Shown here piece by piece: positions 1 to 7,502 of a DNA stretch of 13,922 nt. The DNA comes from CAYJAZ01 sp964370095. Its GTDB lineage: Bacteria > Desulfobacterota > Desulfovibrionia > Desulfovibrionales > Desulfovibrionaceae. Position 1 is the first letter of the stretch. Every line of letters starts with the position of its first letter. The stretch spans positions 1 to 13,922 of the forward strand of contig CAYJHJ010000053.1 in NCBI GenBank assembly GCA_964370095.1, read 5' to 3'. The translations under genes and the position numbers were made by a program. Below the pieces are notes generated by a model. It saw only the letters and a program-made list of their open reading frames with translations, was not told the origin of the DNA and did not search any database.

Positions 1-884
1 GTGGTTCATCTGTTTTTGCTGGTGTTGGTGAGCGTACTCGTGAAGGTAACGACTTGTACCACGAACTTAAAGATGCTGGCGTGTTAGAACGTGCGACACT
101 TGTTTATGGTCAAATGAACGAACCTCCGGGAGCTCGTGCTCGTGTTGCTCTTACAGCTCTTGCTTGTGCTGAATATTTCCGTGATGAAGAAAACCAAGAC
201 GTTCTCTTGTTTATTGATAACATCTTCCGTTTCACACAAGCGGGTTCAGAAGTGTCAGCTCTTCTTGGTCGTATGCCTTCTGCGGTTGGTTATCAACCAA
301 CTCTTGGTACTGACCTTGGAGCATTGCAAGAACGTATCACATCAACAACAAAGGGTTCAATCACATCAGTGCAAGCTGTTTATGTGCCTGCCGATGACTT
401 GACTGACCCTGCACCTGCAACAACATTCGCTCACTTAGACGGAACACTTGTTCTTTCCCGTGCGATTTCAGAACTTGGTATCTATCCTGCTGTTGATCCA
501 CTTGATTCATCTTCTCGTATCCTTGATCCACTTGTTGTGGGTGAAGAACACTATGGTATTGCACGTGAAGTTCAGCAAATTCTTCAAAAATACAAAGATT
601 TGCAAGATATCATTGCTATTCTTGGTATGGATGAACTTGGTGATGACGATAAAATTATTGTTAACCGTGCTCGCCGTATTCAGCGTTTCTTATCACAACC
701 ATTCCACGTTGCTGAAACATTTACAGGCACACCGGGTGTGTATGTAAAACTTGAAGATACTATCCGTTCATTCAAAGCTATCTTGGCCGGTGAATATGAT
801 CACTTAGCTGAAAATGATTTCTACATGGTTGGTAGTATTGACGATGCGATTGCAAGATATAACGCACGCGAACAAGGTAAGTAG
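1..884 (+). CDS. atpD: ATP synthase F1 subunit beta (partial, 5' end outside the window)
   Basis: Catalytic beta subunit of the F1 sector, which makes ATP from ADP and phosphate on the cytoplasmic face of the membrane. The reading frame is open from base 3 with no start codon in the window, so the first part including the P-loop is missing; about 293 residues remain. Visible landmarks are the VFAGVGERTREGNDL stretch at the very start, the Walker B strand DVLLFIDNIFRF, the segment SALLGRMPSAVGYQPTL, the ADDLTDPAPATTF stretch, and a DELSEED-type loop written here as DELGDDD, which contacts the gamma subunit. The C-terminus is the usual helical domain. A TTG at base 54 lies inside the conserved core and is not a start. 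The stop is 7 bases before atpC, so the two are co-transcribed as in most ATP synthase operons. Confidence 0.98.
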   Translation, partial: GSSVFAGVGERTREGNDLYHELKDAGVLERATLVYGQMNEPPGARARVALTALACAEYFRDEENQDVLLFIDNIFRFTQAGSEVSALLGRMPSAVGYQPTLGTDLGALQERITSTTKGSITSVQAVYVPADDLTDPAPATTFAHLDGTLVLSRAISELGIYPAVDPLDSSSRILDPLVVGEEHYGIAREVQQILQKYKDLQDIIAILGMDELGDDDKIIVNRARRIQRFLSQPFHVAETFTGTPGVYVKLEDTIRSFKAILAGEYDHLAENDFYMVGSIDDAIARYNAREQGK

Positions 885-891
885 GTGAAAT

Positions 892-1302
892 ATGCAAGCT
901 TTGCACATTGAAATAGTAACCCCTGATAGCATTGTACTTTCAACTGAAGTTGATTATATCGGTGCACCGGGTATTGATGGGCAAATAGGTATTATGCCTG
1001 GGCATATTCCACTTTTGTCCGCTCTTGCTGTTGGCGCCCTTTATTATAGAAAAGATGGCAAAACAACATGGGCTTTTGTTTCAGGTGGATTTTTAGAAAT
1101 TGCAGGAAACATGGTTTCAGTTTTAGCTGAATCAGCAGAGCTTGCGGAAGATATTGATACTGCTCGTGCTGAAGCTGCAAAAAAACGTGCGGAAGACTAT
1201 ATCAACTGTATTCAATGCGAAGGTGTTGACCAAATGAGGGCTGAAAAAGCTCGTAAACGTGCTGATGCTCGTATTCATCTTGCAGCTTTCTTAAGAAAAT
1301 AA
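892..1302 (+). CDS. atpC: ATP synthase F1 subunit epsilon
   Basis: Central-stalk subunit epsilon, which couples rotation and can inhibit ATP hydrolysis. It has 136 residues, normal for the family. The N-terminal beta sandwich (about residues 1-85) contains the typical IVTPDSIVLS, GAPGIDGQIGIMPGHIPLLSAL and VSGGFLEIAGN motifs. The C-terminal part is a charged helical hairpin rich in Ala, Glu, Lys and Arg. The ATG lies 7 bases after the atpD stop and has an AGGTG ribosome site overlapping that stop, which suggests translational coupling. It is the last gene of the operon, because a strong terminator follows within 25 bases. Confidence 0.96.
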   Translation: MQALHIEIVTPDSIVLSTEVDYIGAPGIDGQIGIMPGHIPLLSALAVGALYYRKDGKTTWAFVSGGFLEIAGNMVSVLAESAELAEDIDTARAEAAKKRAEDYINCIQCEGVDQMRAEKARKRADARIHLAAFLRK

Positions 1303-1326
1303 GAAATTATTGTTAATGAAAAAAAC

Positions 1327-1360
1327 AAAGCAGGCAAGGCAAAAGTCTTGCCTGCTTTTT
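1327..1360 (+). terminator. Intrinsic terminator of the ATP synthase operon
   Basis: A near-perfect stem AAAGCAGGCAAGGC / GTCTTGCCTGCTTT with an AAAA loop (one G-T pair) runs into a T tract at 1356-1360. It lies 24 bases after the atpC stop. The A tract on its left could also let it work for the opposite strand, but no minus-strand gene reaches it. Confidence 0.92.
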
Positions 1361-1367
1361 ATTAATT

Positions 1368-2210
1368 ATGAAAATAGATAAAAAATATAATGGATTTCGT
1401 TTAGATATCGCACTTGAAAGTCATGAAAGTTGTCATGCTCTTGGTAAACGTGCACGTAAAAGACTTTGTGAACAAGGAAAAGTTTTAGTGAACAATATGC
1501 CAAGGCAAGCAAATTATAAAGTTTATGAAGGGCAAGAAATTGAAATAATTGATTTTTCTATAGATGAAAATGAAAAAATTCAACTTGAAATTCTAAAAGA
1601 AGATGAAAACTACATTGCCTTTTATAAAAACAGAGGAATTCCAAGTGTTGAATTAAAAGGCATAAATTCACCTTCACTGGAAAGTGTAATTCAAGAACAA
1701 TTTCCTGCAACAAGACTTCTCAATAGGCTTGATAATTTTACTTCCGGAATAATTATCACATCTAAAAATGAAAAAGCCTATCAAAAATGGAAAGATGCTC
1801 AAGATAAACTACAAATCAAAAAAAGTTATCTCGCATATGTAGAAAATGAAATCAATGAAAGCCATATTATTGATAATCTGATTGATTTATCAAAAACAAA
1901 AGTAAAAGTTTTGGATAAACCATGCTTGAATGAGAGAAAAACAGAAGTTTATCCTCTTTGTTCGCAAAGTGAAACATCATTGGTAAAATGCATTATATAT
2001 AAAGGGCAAAGACATCAAATTAGGGCACACCTAGCATATATTGGAAACCCACTTGTTTATGATACTTTATATGGATATGAAGAAATAGAAGAAACTCAAA
2101 CTTTTATGCTTCATCATTATAAAATTGAATCAGAATTGTTTTGTGTTGAAGCAAAGCCAAGAGATGAAGAATGGAAAATTCTATTAGAAACATTTAAATT
2201 TGCATTTTAA
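1368..2210 (+). CDS. RluA-family RNA pseudouridine synthase
   Basis: Converts uridine to pseudouridine in rRNA or tRNA; the exact target cannot be read from sequence. It has 280 residues. An S4-like RNA-binding domain occupies about residues 10-60 (RLDIALES...KRLCEQGKVLVNN...GQEIEI). The catalytic motif RLLNRLDNFTSG holds the catalytic Asp at residue 122, with Asn where many members have His before RLD. The late motif GQRHQIRAHLAYIGNPLVYD is typical of the RluA/RluC/RluD group. Base composition is more A-rich than in the neighbouring atp genes. The ATG lies only 7 bases past the atpC terminator T tract, with no Shine-Dalgarno sequence and no other in-frame start upstream before a stop at 1317. 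Its expression signal is therefore unclear. The 3' end faces rsmI with 4 bases between the stops. Confidence 0.88.
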   Translation: MKIDKKYNGFRLDIALESHESCHALGKRARKRLCEQGKVLVNNMPRQANYKVYEGQEIEIIDFSIDENEKIQLEILKEDENYIAFYKNRGIPSVELKGINSPSLESVIQEQFPATRLLNRLDNFTSGIIITSKNEKAYQKWKDAQDKLQIKKSYLAYVENEINESHIIDNLIDLSKTKVKVLDKPCLNERKTEVYPLCSQSETSLVKCIIYKGQRHQIRAHLAYIGNPLVYDTLYGYEEIEETQTFMLHHYKIESELFCVEAKPRDEEWKILLETFKFAF

Positions 2211-2214
2211 TATA

Positions 2215-3072
2215 CTATTTAATTCTATTATAAATATCAGAAGTTTTCCAGCCTATTGAGCGAGTTAAAACTCTTTTTGCTAAATTTCTTGGGCTAGTGG
2301 CTTTAGATTTTTCGTCTAATATAAGTGCGTCAATTTCTTCGGGGGTTGACTTTTTTACTTCTTTTGGCGGACTCAGCACAATAGTTATTTCGCCTAAAAG
2401 AGCTTCTAAATCAATTTGAAAATCAGAATTATTTATTTCCTTTAATTCAAAAGTGATAAATTCTTCATGTGTTTTCGTCAATTCCCTTGCTATACAGACT
2501 GATCGATTACCTAAAATATTTAAGCAAGCTTGAAGGCTTGATTGAACCCTATCCTTCCTTTCAAAAAAGATTAAAGTTGATTGCAAGCCAGCGTATGGGG
2601 CAAGGGATTTTTCTTTATCAGAATTTGAGCGAGGAAGAAAACCCAAAAAAGTAAAGGGGATAGGTGCTATTCCTGATGCTGCAAGCGCTGAAACAGGTGC
2701 ACAAGGACCAGGAACAACTGTAACAATATATTTATGCTGATGACAAGCTTGCACCAAAAGATAACCGGGGTCAGAGATAATTGGCATTCCGGCATCAGAA
2801 ATAAGAGCAATTTGATTGTTTTCTTCAAGCTTACGCATAATAAGTGGAATTTTTTCTTGCTCATTATGTTCATTTAAAGAGAAAATTTCTTTATGCTTTA
2901 TTCCGCATCTATCAAGGTTTAGGTGAGCTCTTTTTGTGTCTTCAGCCAATATAAAGTCTGCTTCTTCCAAGATTTTTTTTGCTCGAAAAGACATGTCAAG
3001 GCTATTACCTAGCGGCATAGCAACAAGATAGAGTGTGCCTTCACTCTTGTGTGTAATTTGGGTAGTATTCAA
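2215..3072 (-). CDS. rsmI: 16S rRNA (cytidine-2'-O-)-methyltransferase RsmI
   Basis: SAM-dependent 2'-O-methylation of C1402 in 16S rRNA, in the decoding centre (known for the family). Seen here: a tetrapyrrole-methylase fold starting GTLYLVAMPLGN, then AEDTKRAHLNLDRCG, LISDAGMPIISDPGYLLV, VVPGPCAPVSALAASG and GFLPRS, all in the family order. The frame is open up to 3174, but that would overlap yraN by 134 bases and add a non-family hydrophobic N-terminus. I chose the TTG at 3072, which has AAAGAG 9 bases upstream and gives 285 residues, the usual RsmI length. It still overlaps the yraN end by about 30 bases. An ATT at 3057 is a less likely alternative. It is the last gene of the minus-strand block. 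No terminator is visible in the 4 bases before the facing gene. Confidence 0.93.
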   Translation of the reverse strand: MNTTQITHKSEGTLYLVAMPLGNSLDMSFRAKKILEEADFILAEDTKRAHLNLDRCGIKHKEIFSLNEHNEQEKIPLIMRKLEENNQIALISDAGMPIISDPGYLLVQACHQHKYIVTVVPGPCAPVSALAASGIAPIPFTFLGFLPRSNSDKEKSLAPYAGLQSTLIFFERKDRVQSSLQACLNILGNRSVCIARELTKTHEEFITFELKEINNSDFQIDLEALLGEITIVLSPPKEVKKSTPEEIDALILDEKSKATSPRNLAKRVLTRSIGWKTSDIYNRIK

Positions 3073-3412
3073 TTTTATATTCTCTTTGTTTTTGTGCGTC
3101 TTTATATTCAATTGCAAGCAAGTCAAGTTGAGCACTTTGATTACAATCTTTATGAAGAAAATAATATATTTCAACTAATTTAGCTAAATTTTCTCTCTTT
3201 TTATAACTAAGGCTTTCACGGGCTGATAATAAAGAATTTTGTTTTCTAGTTTTTACTTCAACAAAGTGCAAGATTGAATTTTTTTCGGCAATAATGTCAA
3301 TTTCAAGATGTTTAGCACGCCAATTTGTGTGTAAAATAGTGAAGCCATTTTGTAAAAGATAGTTTAGGGCTACTTTTTCACCATCTTTACCAATTTCATT
3401 ATGTTTAGCCAT
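3041..3412 (-). CDS. yraN: UPF0102 / YraN-family nuclease-like protein
   Basis: A small protein of 123 residues from the UPF0102 family, which has a restriction-endonuclease-like (PD-(D/E)xK) fold. A cellular role is not firmly established, though it is commonly encoded beside rnhB and rsmI. The sequence shows the family pattern: an N-terminal helix with GKDGEKVALNYLLQNGF, then LEIDIIA and HFVEVKTRK, supplying the E, D and ExK residues of the putative active site. The chosen ATG at 3412 (MAKHNEIG) has AGG 7 bases upstream. An earlier TTG at 3430 lies almost on the rnhB stop and is less likely. It is separated from rnhB by 20 bases and overlaps the start of rsmI, consistent with one transcript. 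Confidence 0.9.
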   Translation of the reverse strand: MAKHNEIGKDGEKVALNYLLQNGFTILHTNWRAKHLEIDIIAEKNSILHFVEVKTRKQNSLLSARESLSYKKRENLAKLVEIYYFLHKDCNQSAQLDLLAIEYKDAQKQREYKIEYYPNYTQE

Positions 3413-3432
3413 GTTCTCGCCTGTGAACAAGT

Positions 3433-4092
3433 TTAAATGTCAAATAAAGAAGCTTGCTTTTGATCTTTTCTTACGCCTTTGAAGGTTTTTCTATGGATTT
3501 TACATGGTTCAAATTGTAATATAGCTTCCCTATGTTCTTTACTTCCATAACCCATATGTTTTGCAAATTTATAATTGGGGTAATGCTTGTCAAGATTAGA
3601 CATTATTTCATCTCTTGTAACCTTTGCAAGAACAGAAGCAGCTGAAATAACAGGAACTAAAGCATCGCCGTCAATAATTGCTTTTTGCTTTGCCTCAAGT
3701 GTGTATGACGGTGCATATTTAGGAAAATAATGCGATGGTATTATTTGTGTGCCATCAATAAAAAGATTTTTTGGAAGGAGTTTATTTCTTTTGATAAGAT
3801 CTTCTAAAGCCTTTGCCATCGAAATAAGGCTTGCTTGAAGAATATTTTCTTTGTCAATCACCTTATGTGAGGCATATCCTATTCCGTAAGCCAAGGCAAA
3901 TTCTTTGATTTCTTTTGATAATTCAAGTCTTTCTTTATGAGTGAGTTTTTTTGAATCATCTAAACCAATCAAGTCAAAATCCTCTCTAAAAACAACAACA
4001 GCAGAAACAACCGGGCCTGCCAAGGCACCACGCCCTGCTTCATCAAAGCCTGCCGGAAGTTCTGTGGTAGTTAAAGAGTGCTCTACATTCAT
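3433..4092 (-). CDS. rnhB: Ribonuclease HII
   Basis: Cuts RNA in RNA-DNA hybrids and removes misincorporated ribonucleotides from DNA. It has 219 residues, full length. The signature GFDEAGRGALAGPVV gives the acidic pair Asp17 and Glu18. LFIDG supplies Asp113 and the AKVTRDEIM segment supplies Asp161, which I take as the remaining metal-binding acidic residues by position in the family. LDDSKKL and GYGSKEHREA are further type-2 RNase H hallmarks. The C-terminus QASLFDI resembles a short sliding-clamp-binding tail (inference). AGGA stands 8 bases before the ATG. It lies 25 bases downstream of the symporter gene and 20 bases upstream of yraN. Confidence 0.96.
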   Translation of the reverse strand: MNVEHSLTTTELPAGFDEAGRGALAGPVVSAVVVFREDFDLIGLDDSKKLTHKERLELSKEIKEFALAYGIGYASHKVIDKENILQASLISMAKALEDLIKRNKLLPKNLFIDGTQIIPSHYFPKYAPSYTLEAKQKAIIDGDALVPVISAASVLAKVTRDEIMSNLDKHYPNYKFAKHMGYGSKEHREAILQFEPCKIHRKTFKGVRKDQKQASLFDI

Positions 4093-4117
4093 ATAGTATC
4101 CTAAAATTTTGATAATT

Positions 4118-5488
4118 TTATTTTTTTACTTCGTCAAGGTATTTTTTAGTAAGCTTGAACACAACAGGACTTAATAGAATAAGGCCAATAAGGTTAGGTA
4201 TTGCCATCATAGCATTAAGATTATCAGCCACAAGCCAGATTAAATCTAAAGAAGCAATAGCGCCAACCGGAACTGAAGCTACATATAAAAAACGGTAAAT
4301 ATAAACAAATTTTTCACCAAAAAGGAAGATAATACAACGCTCACCATATACACACCAGCCAAGAATTGTGCTATAAGCAAAAAGTGCAATACTTAATGTA
4401 ACCAATACATCACCGTATGGAATTGAAGAGGCAAAAGCAATACTTGTAAGTGCTGAACCACTTTCACCTGTAGTCCATAAACCGCTGAGGATAATTGCAA
4501 ATCCTGTAATTGAGCAGACAATAATACTATCAATAAAAGTTCCAAGCATGCCTATAAGCCCCATGCGAACAGGATCTGTTGTGGCAGCTGTTGCATAAGC
4601 AATACAGCCAGAACCAAGCCCTGCTTCATTTGAAAATAAACCACGTGCAACACCATAGCGCATTGCCATCATTATTGTTGCACCTGCAAAGCCACCGGCT
4701 TGAGCTGTTGGCGTAAAGGCAGATTCCATAATAAGCATAAAGGCAGCAGGGATTTCTTTTATATTTATAAGAATTGCAGCTAAACCGGCAAGACAATAGA
4801 AGAAAGCCATAAAAGGAACAAATTTTCCCGAAACTTCTGCAATTCTTTTTACACCACCGATAATAATAAGGCCTGAAAGAAGAAAAAGCGCAATTCCGGT
4901 TACATAGGTTGGGATTTTGAAAGTAGATTCAATAGCTGAAGCAACTGAATTTGCTTGTACGGTACTACCAATACCAAATGAAGCCAAGGCTGCAACAAGA
5001 GCAAAAAGGCTGCCAAGCCATTTCCAATTCTTGCCTAAACCGTTTTTAATAAAATACATTGGGCCGCCAACGTAAGAGCCTTTATCAGTAACTTCACGGT
5101 ATTCAACAGCAAGCACTGTTTCAGCATATTTTGTTGCCATGCCGGCAAGTGCTGTCATCCACATCCAAAACAAAGCACCCGGTCCACCCAAAAATATTGC
5201 GGTTGCAACGCCTGCAATATTTCCTGTGCCTATGGTGGCGGCAAGTGCCATCATAAGAGCATTAAAGGAAGAAACTTCACCTTTATCGTGTTGACCAATT
5301 TGCCTGCCATGCCACATAAGCCTAAAAGCTTCGGCAATTTTTGTAAAAGAGAAAAATTTTAAGCCTAAAGTAAGGTATATACCTGTTCCTAAAAGTAGAA
5401 CAAGCATAATAGGCCCCCACAAAATATCATACAAGCTTTGCGACAGTTCAGTAAAAGTATTTAGAAACTCGGTAAAGAATTGATTCAT
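4118..5488 (-). CDS. Sodium/alanine (AGCS family) symporter
   Basis: Inner-membrane carrier that takes up alanine or glycine with sodium; the exact substrate is an inference from the family. It has 456 residues, rich in hydrophobic segments across the whole length, as expected for about ten or eleven membrane helices. The AGCS signature is clear around residues 80-110: ALAATIGTGNIAGVATAIFL followed by GGPGALFWMW. Other family segments are KGSYVGGPMYFIKNGLG, RYGVARGLFSNEAGLGSG and GLWTTGESGS. A GAGGGAG ribosome site precedes the ATG, and a promoter-like pair is found upstream (5516-5544). It stands between rplS and rnhB, which belong to a translation-related cluster, so it interrupts that cluster while leaving room for read-through into rnhB (25-base gap). 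Confidence 0.94.
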   Translation of the reverse strand: MNQFFTEFLNTFTELSQSLYDILWGPIMLVLLLGTGIYLTLGLKFFSFTKIAEAFRLMWHGRQIGQHDKGEVSSFNALMMALAATIGTGNIAGVATAIFLGGPGALFWMWMTALAGMATKYAETVLAVEYREVTDKGSYVGGPMYFIKNGLGKNWKWLGSLFALVAALASFGIGSTVQANSVASAIESTFKIPTYVTGIALFLLSGLIIIGGVKRIAEVSGKFVPFMAFFYCLAGLAAILINIKEIPAAFMLIMESAFTPTAQAGGFAGATIMMAMRYGVARGLFSNEAGLGSGCIAYATAATTDPVRMGLIGMLGTFIDSIIVCSITGFAIILSGLWTTGESGSALTSIAFASSIPYGDVLVTLSIALFAYSTILGWCVYGERCIIFLFGEKFVYIYRFLYVASVPVGAIASLDLIWLVADNLNAMMAIPNLIGLILLSPVVFKLTKKYLDEVKK

Positions 5489-5515
5489 GGTTTTCTCCCT
5501 CAGCGATTTAATAAA

Positions 5516-5544
5516 AATTTAGCATAAAAACAGCCGATTTGCAA
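5516..5544 (-). promoter_or_regulatory. Putative sigma-70 promoter of the symporter gene
   Basis: On the minus strand TTGCAA (5544-5539), a 17-base spacer and TAAATT (5521-5516), with TATGC directly before the -10 box as an extended -10. The start codon is 28 bases further on. It lies just past the rplS terminator, which fits a separate transcript starting here. Confidence 0.55.
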
Positions 5545-5574
5545 GAAAAGCACTATCGAAAAATTGAGGCAATA

Positions 5575-5606
5575 AAAAAGCCGTAAAAATAAATTCACGG
5601 CTTTTT
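5575..5606 (-). terminator. Intrinsic terminator after rplS (symmetrical)
   Basis: A 10-bp perfect stem, AAAAAGCCGT paired with ACGGCTTTTT, around a 12-base AT-rich loop. It begins 20 bases after the rplS stop on the minus strand and ends in a T run. The A/T flanks make it usable in both directions, but the only transcript known to reach it is that of rplS. Confidence 0.88.
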
Positions 5607-5625
5607 GTAAATAGAAAATAAAAAA

Positions 5626-5976
5626 CTATTTGTAACGGCTTTTTGGTTTGATACGTGCTGCTTTACCTTTAAGTTTACGTAGATAGTAAAGACGTGAACG
5701 ACGTACATCACCTTCTGTTACCATTTCAATGCGATCGATAAATGGAGAGTGAAGAGGAATAATACGTTCAACACCAACACCGTCAGAAATTTTTCTGATT
5801 GTGAAAGTTGCGTTTGTTGTACCGCGGTTGATACGAATAACGTTTCCTTGGAAAACCTGAATACGCTCTTTTTCACCTTCAACGATACGATAGAAAACTT
5901 TTACGTTATCACCGGCCTTGAAAGGGATAAGGTCTAAACGCATATGATCTTGTTCAATGCTTTTAAGAATGTCCAT
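5626..5976 (-). CDS. rplS: 50S ribosomal protein L19
   Basis: Large-subunit protein near the 30S interface. It has 116 residues, standard length. Family landmarks are the start MDILKSIEQDH, the segment FKAGDNVKVFYRI, FQGNVIRINRG, then GVGVERIIPLHSPFIDRIEM and the basic C-terminus RRSRLYYLRKLKGKAARIK. GGAG lies 7 bases before the ATG. It follows trmD on the same strand after a 170-base spacer holding possible RNA structure, and it has its own terminator. Codons look like those of a highly expressed gene compared with the trmD region. Confidence 0.98.
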   Translation of the reverse strand: MDILKSIEQDHMRLDLIPFKAGDNVKVFYRIVEGEKERIQVFQGNVIRINRGTTNATFTIRKISDGVGVERIIPLHSPFIDRIEMVTEGDVRRSRLYYLRKLKGKAARIKPKSRYK

Positions 5977-6021
5977 GATAGACTCCGTATATTCACATTT
6001 ATTTTGTTTGAAAAAAATAAA

Positions 6022-6086
6022 ATGAACATTTAGTTTTAGCCATTTGGCTTAGGTTCATGCAGTGCCCCACAAGAAAGCAGGGGTAC
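6022..6086 (-). promoter_or_regulatory. Possible structured leader upstream of rplS
   Basis: The 170-base trmD-rplS spacer holds two inverted repeats. The first has outer arms ATGAAC (6022-6027) and GTTCAT (6053-6058) around an inner AGCC/GGCT pair. The second pairs GTGCCCC (6062-6068) with GGGGTAC (6080-6086); read as minus-strand RNA it has one A-C mismatch. They end about 45 bases before the rplS start. A ribosomal-protein leader or an RNA-processing site is possible, but no known motif is recognised. I see no other gene in 5977-6146. Confidence 0.35.
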
Positions 6087-6146
6087 AAGGATAGAACTTA
6101 CATACAGCTGCTTGAGAGTAATTGCTTTCAAAACAAAAGAAATAAA

Positions 6147-7472
6147 TTAGTCTGTTTCTCCAATAATTCTATCAAGGCAGAGTGCCGCCGCTGCCCTAAC
6201 TGAAAGATGATTATATTCAGCTAAAGCCCTTAATGGAGGCAGCATTGCATCGCACTTAGCAAGCAAGAAATTAGGTATGCCATGACTTGTGCCAAAAAGC
6301 AAGAGAATTTGTTGGTTTTTTAAAATTTTTTTTAATTTATTCCAAGCCATTGGCTTCAAAATTGCTCTTCCTTTTGAGTCTTTGGGAATTTGTGCTGAAG
6401 TTCCAATGATTAACGGCTTCTGCCCACTTTCTTTTTCTATTTGCGTGATAACATTTTCAAGGCTGTAGGCATGCTGAACCAGTGAAAGTGCATTTTGCCT
6501 GTCTTGGTTTGCTCTTGCCCCTTGCCCCTTTGTCCAATAACCTGCTATCGATTGCACAAGCCTTGCTTGATCTTCAATAGGAGTTACAACATAAAAACTT
6601 TTGCAATCATAGGTGCAAGCAGAGCGAGCGATATCATGTATGTCTAAATTAGTAACTGAAGAAGAGCCCGCTTCACCATTTTTCAAAAGCACGGGGTGAT
6701 GAAGTAAGCAAATAGAAAGGTTTCTGCCGATTTTTGCTTTTGGCAGGCTTTTTAAATAATCAATTTCATTTTTTTCAAGTGCAACTTGAGCAATAAGTTC
6801 CGGACGAACAGAAAAAGTTTTCTTGAGTGATTCAAATTTACGAAACTTGTTGATTTCAGCATGATTACCTGAAAGTAAAACTTTTGGCACCTCTAAGTCT
6901 TTATAAACAGCTGGTTTTGTATAGTGAGGATATTCTAGTAAATCATTGCTGAAACTTTCATCTTCATGCGATTCTTCTTTACCCATAAAGTCAGGTATAA
7001 GTCTTGCACTTGCTTCTATAAGAGAAAGAGCTGCGGCTTCACCACCGTTTAGGACATAATCTCCCATAGATATTTTTTCAATGGGGTAGAGTTCAAAAAG
7101 TCTTGCATCAAAGCCTTCATATCTTCCACACAGAAGAACAATTTCTTCTTCTTTTGAAAGTTCTTGGGCTTTTTGTTGGTTGAAAGGAATACCGTCAGGC
7201 GAAAGAGCAATATATCGAATTTTCTTTTTTTCTTTAAGCTTTTCTATGCAATTTTCAATACATTCAACAAGAGGCGGCAAAGCCATAAGCATCCCAGCAC
7301 CACCACCATAGGGTGTGTCATCAACGCTTTTATGCTTATCTTTTGCAAAATCTCTTGGATTATGAAACTCAAAAGACACAAGCCCTTTTTCTTTAGCCTT
7401 TTGCATAAGACTTGAAGATAAGGGGCTTGTGAAAAACTCAGGGAATAAAGTGATAATTGAATAGTTTAGCAT
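6147..7472 (-). CDS. trmD: tRNA (guanine-N1)-methyltransferase TrmD fused to a second SPOUT RNA methyltransferase domain
   Basis: 441 residues, against about 250 for a single-domain TrmD. Residues 1-250 are TrmD, which methylates G37 of tRNA to prevent frameshifting: YGGGAGML (55-62), LLCGRYEGFDARL (113-125), the knot segment ISMGDYVLNGGEAA, then LLEYPHYTKP and VLLSGNHAEI. Residues about 251-441 form a second SPOUT domain of the Thermotoga TM1570 type, with FYVVTPIEDQAR, LLFGTSHGIP and NHLSVRAAAALCLDRII. This TrmD-TM1570 tandem is known in Desulfovibrio-like bacteria and Calditerrivibrio; the substrate of the second half is not settled. At the position of the E. coli catalytic Asp169 this protein has Glu172 (DESF). 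The ATG at 7472 (MLNYSIITLFPEF) is the family start. The open frame upstream to 7541 comes from an inserted repeat. No clear Shine-Dalgarno is visible. Confidence 0.95.
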   Translation of the reverse strand: MLNYSIITLFPEFFTSPLSSSLMQKAKEKGLVSFEFHNPRDFAKDKHKSVDDTPYGGGAGMLMALPPLVECIENCIEKLKEKKKIRYIALSPDGIPFNQQKAQELSKEEEIVLLCGRYEGFDARLFELYPIEKISMGDYVLNGGEAAALSLIEASARLIPDFMGKEESHEDESFSNDLLEYPHYTKPAVYKDLEVPKVLLSGNHAEINKFRKFESLKKTFSVRPELIAQVALEKNEIDYLKSLPKAKIGRNLSICLLHHPVLLKNGEAGSSSVTNLDIHDIARSACTYDCKSFYVVTPIEDQARLVQSIAGYWTKGQGARANQDRQNALSLVQHAYSLENVITQIEKESGQKPLIIGTSAQIPKDSKGRAILKPMAWNKLKKILKNQQILLLFGTSHGIPNFLLAKCDAMLPPLRALAEYNHLSVRAAAALCLDRIIGETD

Positions 7473-7502
7473 AAAATAGTTTGAATGTGAATGGAGTGAA
7501 CA
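7412..7502. repeat. 91-bp direct repeat, left copy (native start of trmD and its leader)
   Basis: These 91 bases cover the first 20 codons of trmD plus 30 bases of its upstream leader. The same bases recur, without a mismatch that I can see, at 7578-7632 (55 bases) and 7733-7768 (36 bases), on both sides of the N run. The base before the repeat differs (C at 7411, A at 7577), as does the base after it (A at 7503, G at 7769). The two copies bracket the dispersed element at 7503-7577. Confidence 0.93.

Noticed and set aside
136..747. Alternative-frame open frames inside atpD and similar ones in other genes
   Set aside because: They lie inside strongly conserved genes and show only low-complexity Leu/His/Gln-rich translations typical of shadow frames.
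2205..2220. A terminator between the RluA-family gene and rsmI
   Set aside because: Only 4 bases separate the stop codons, and no stem with a T tract is visible there.
3073..3174. Longer RsmI with a hydrophobic N-terminus
   Set aside because: It would overlap yraN by 134 bases and adds residues not seen in the family; the overlap is the shadow of yraN.
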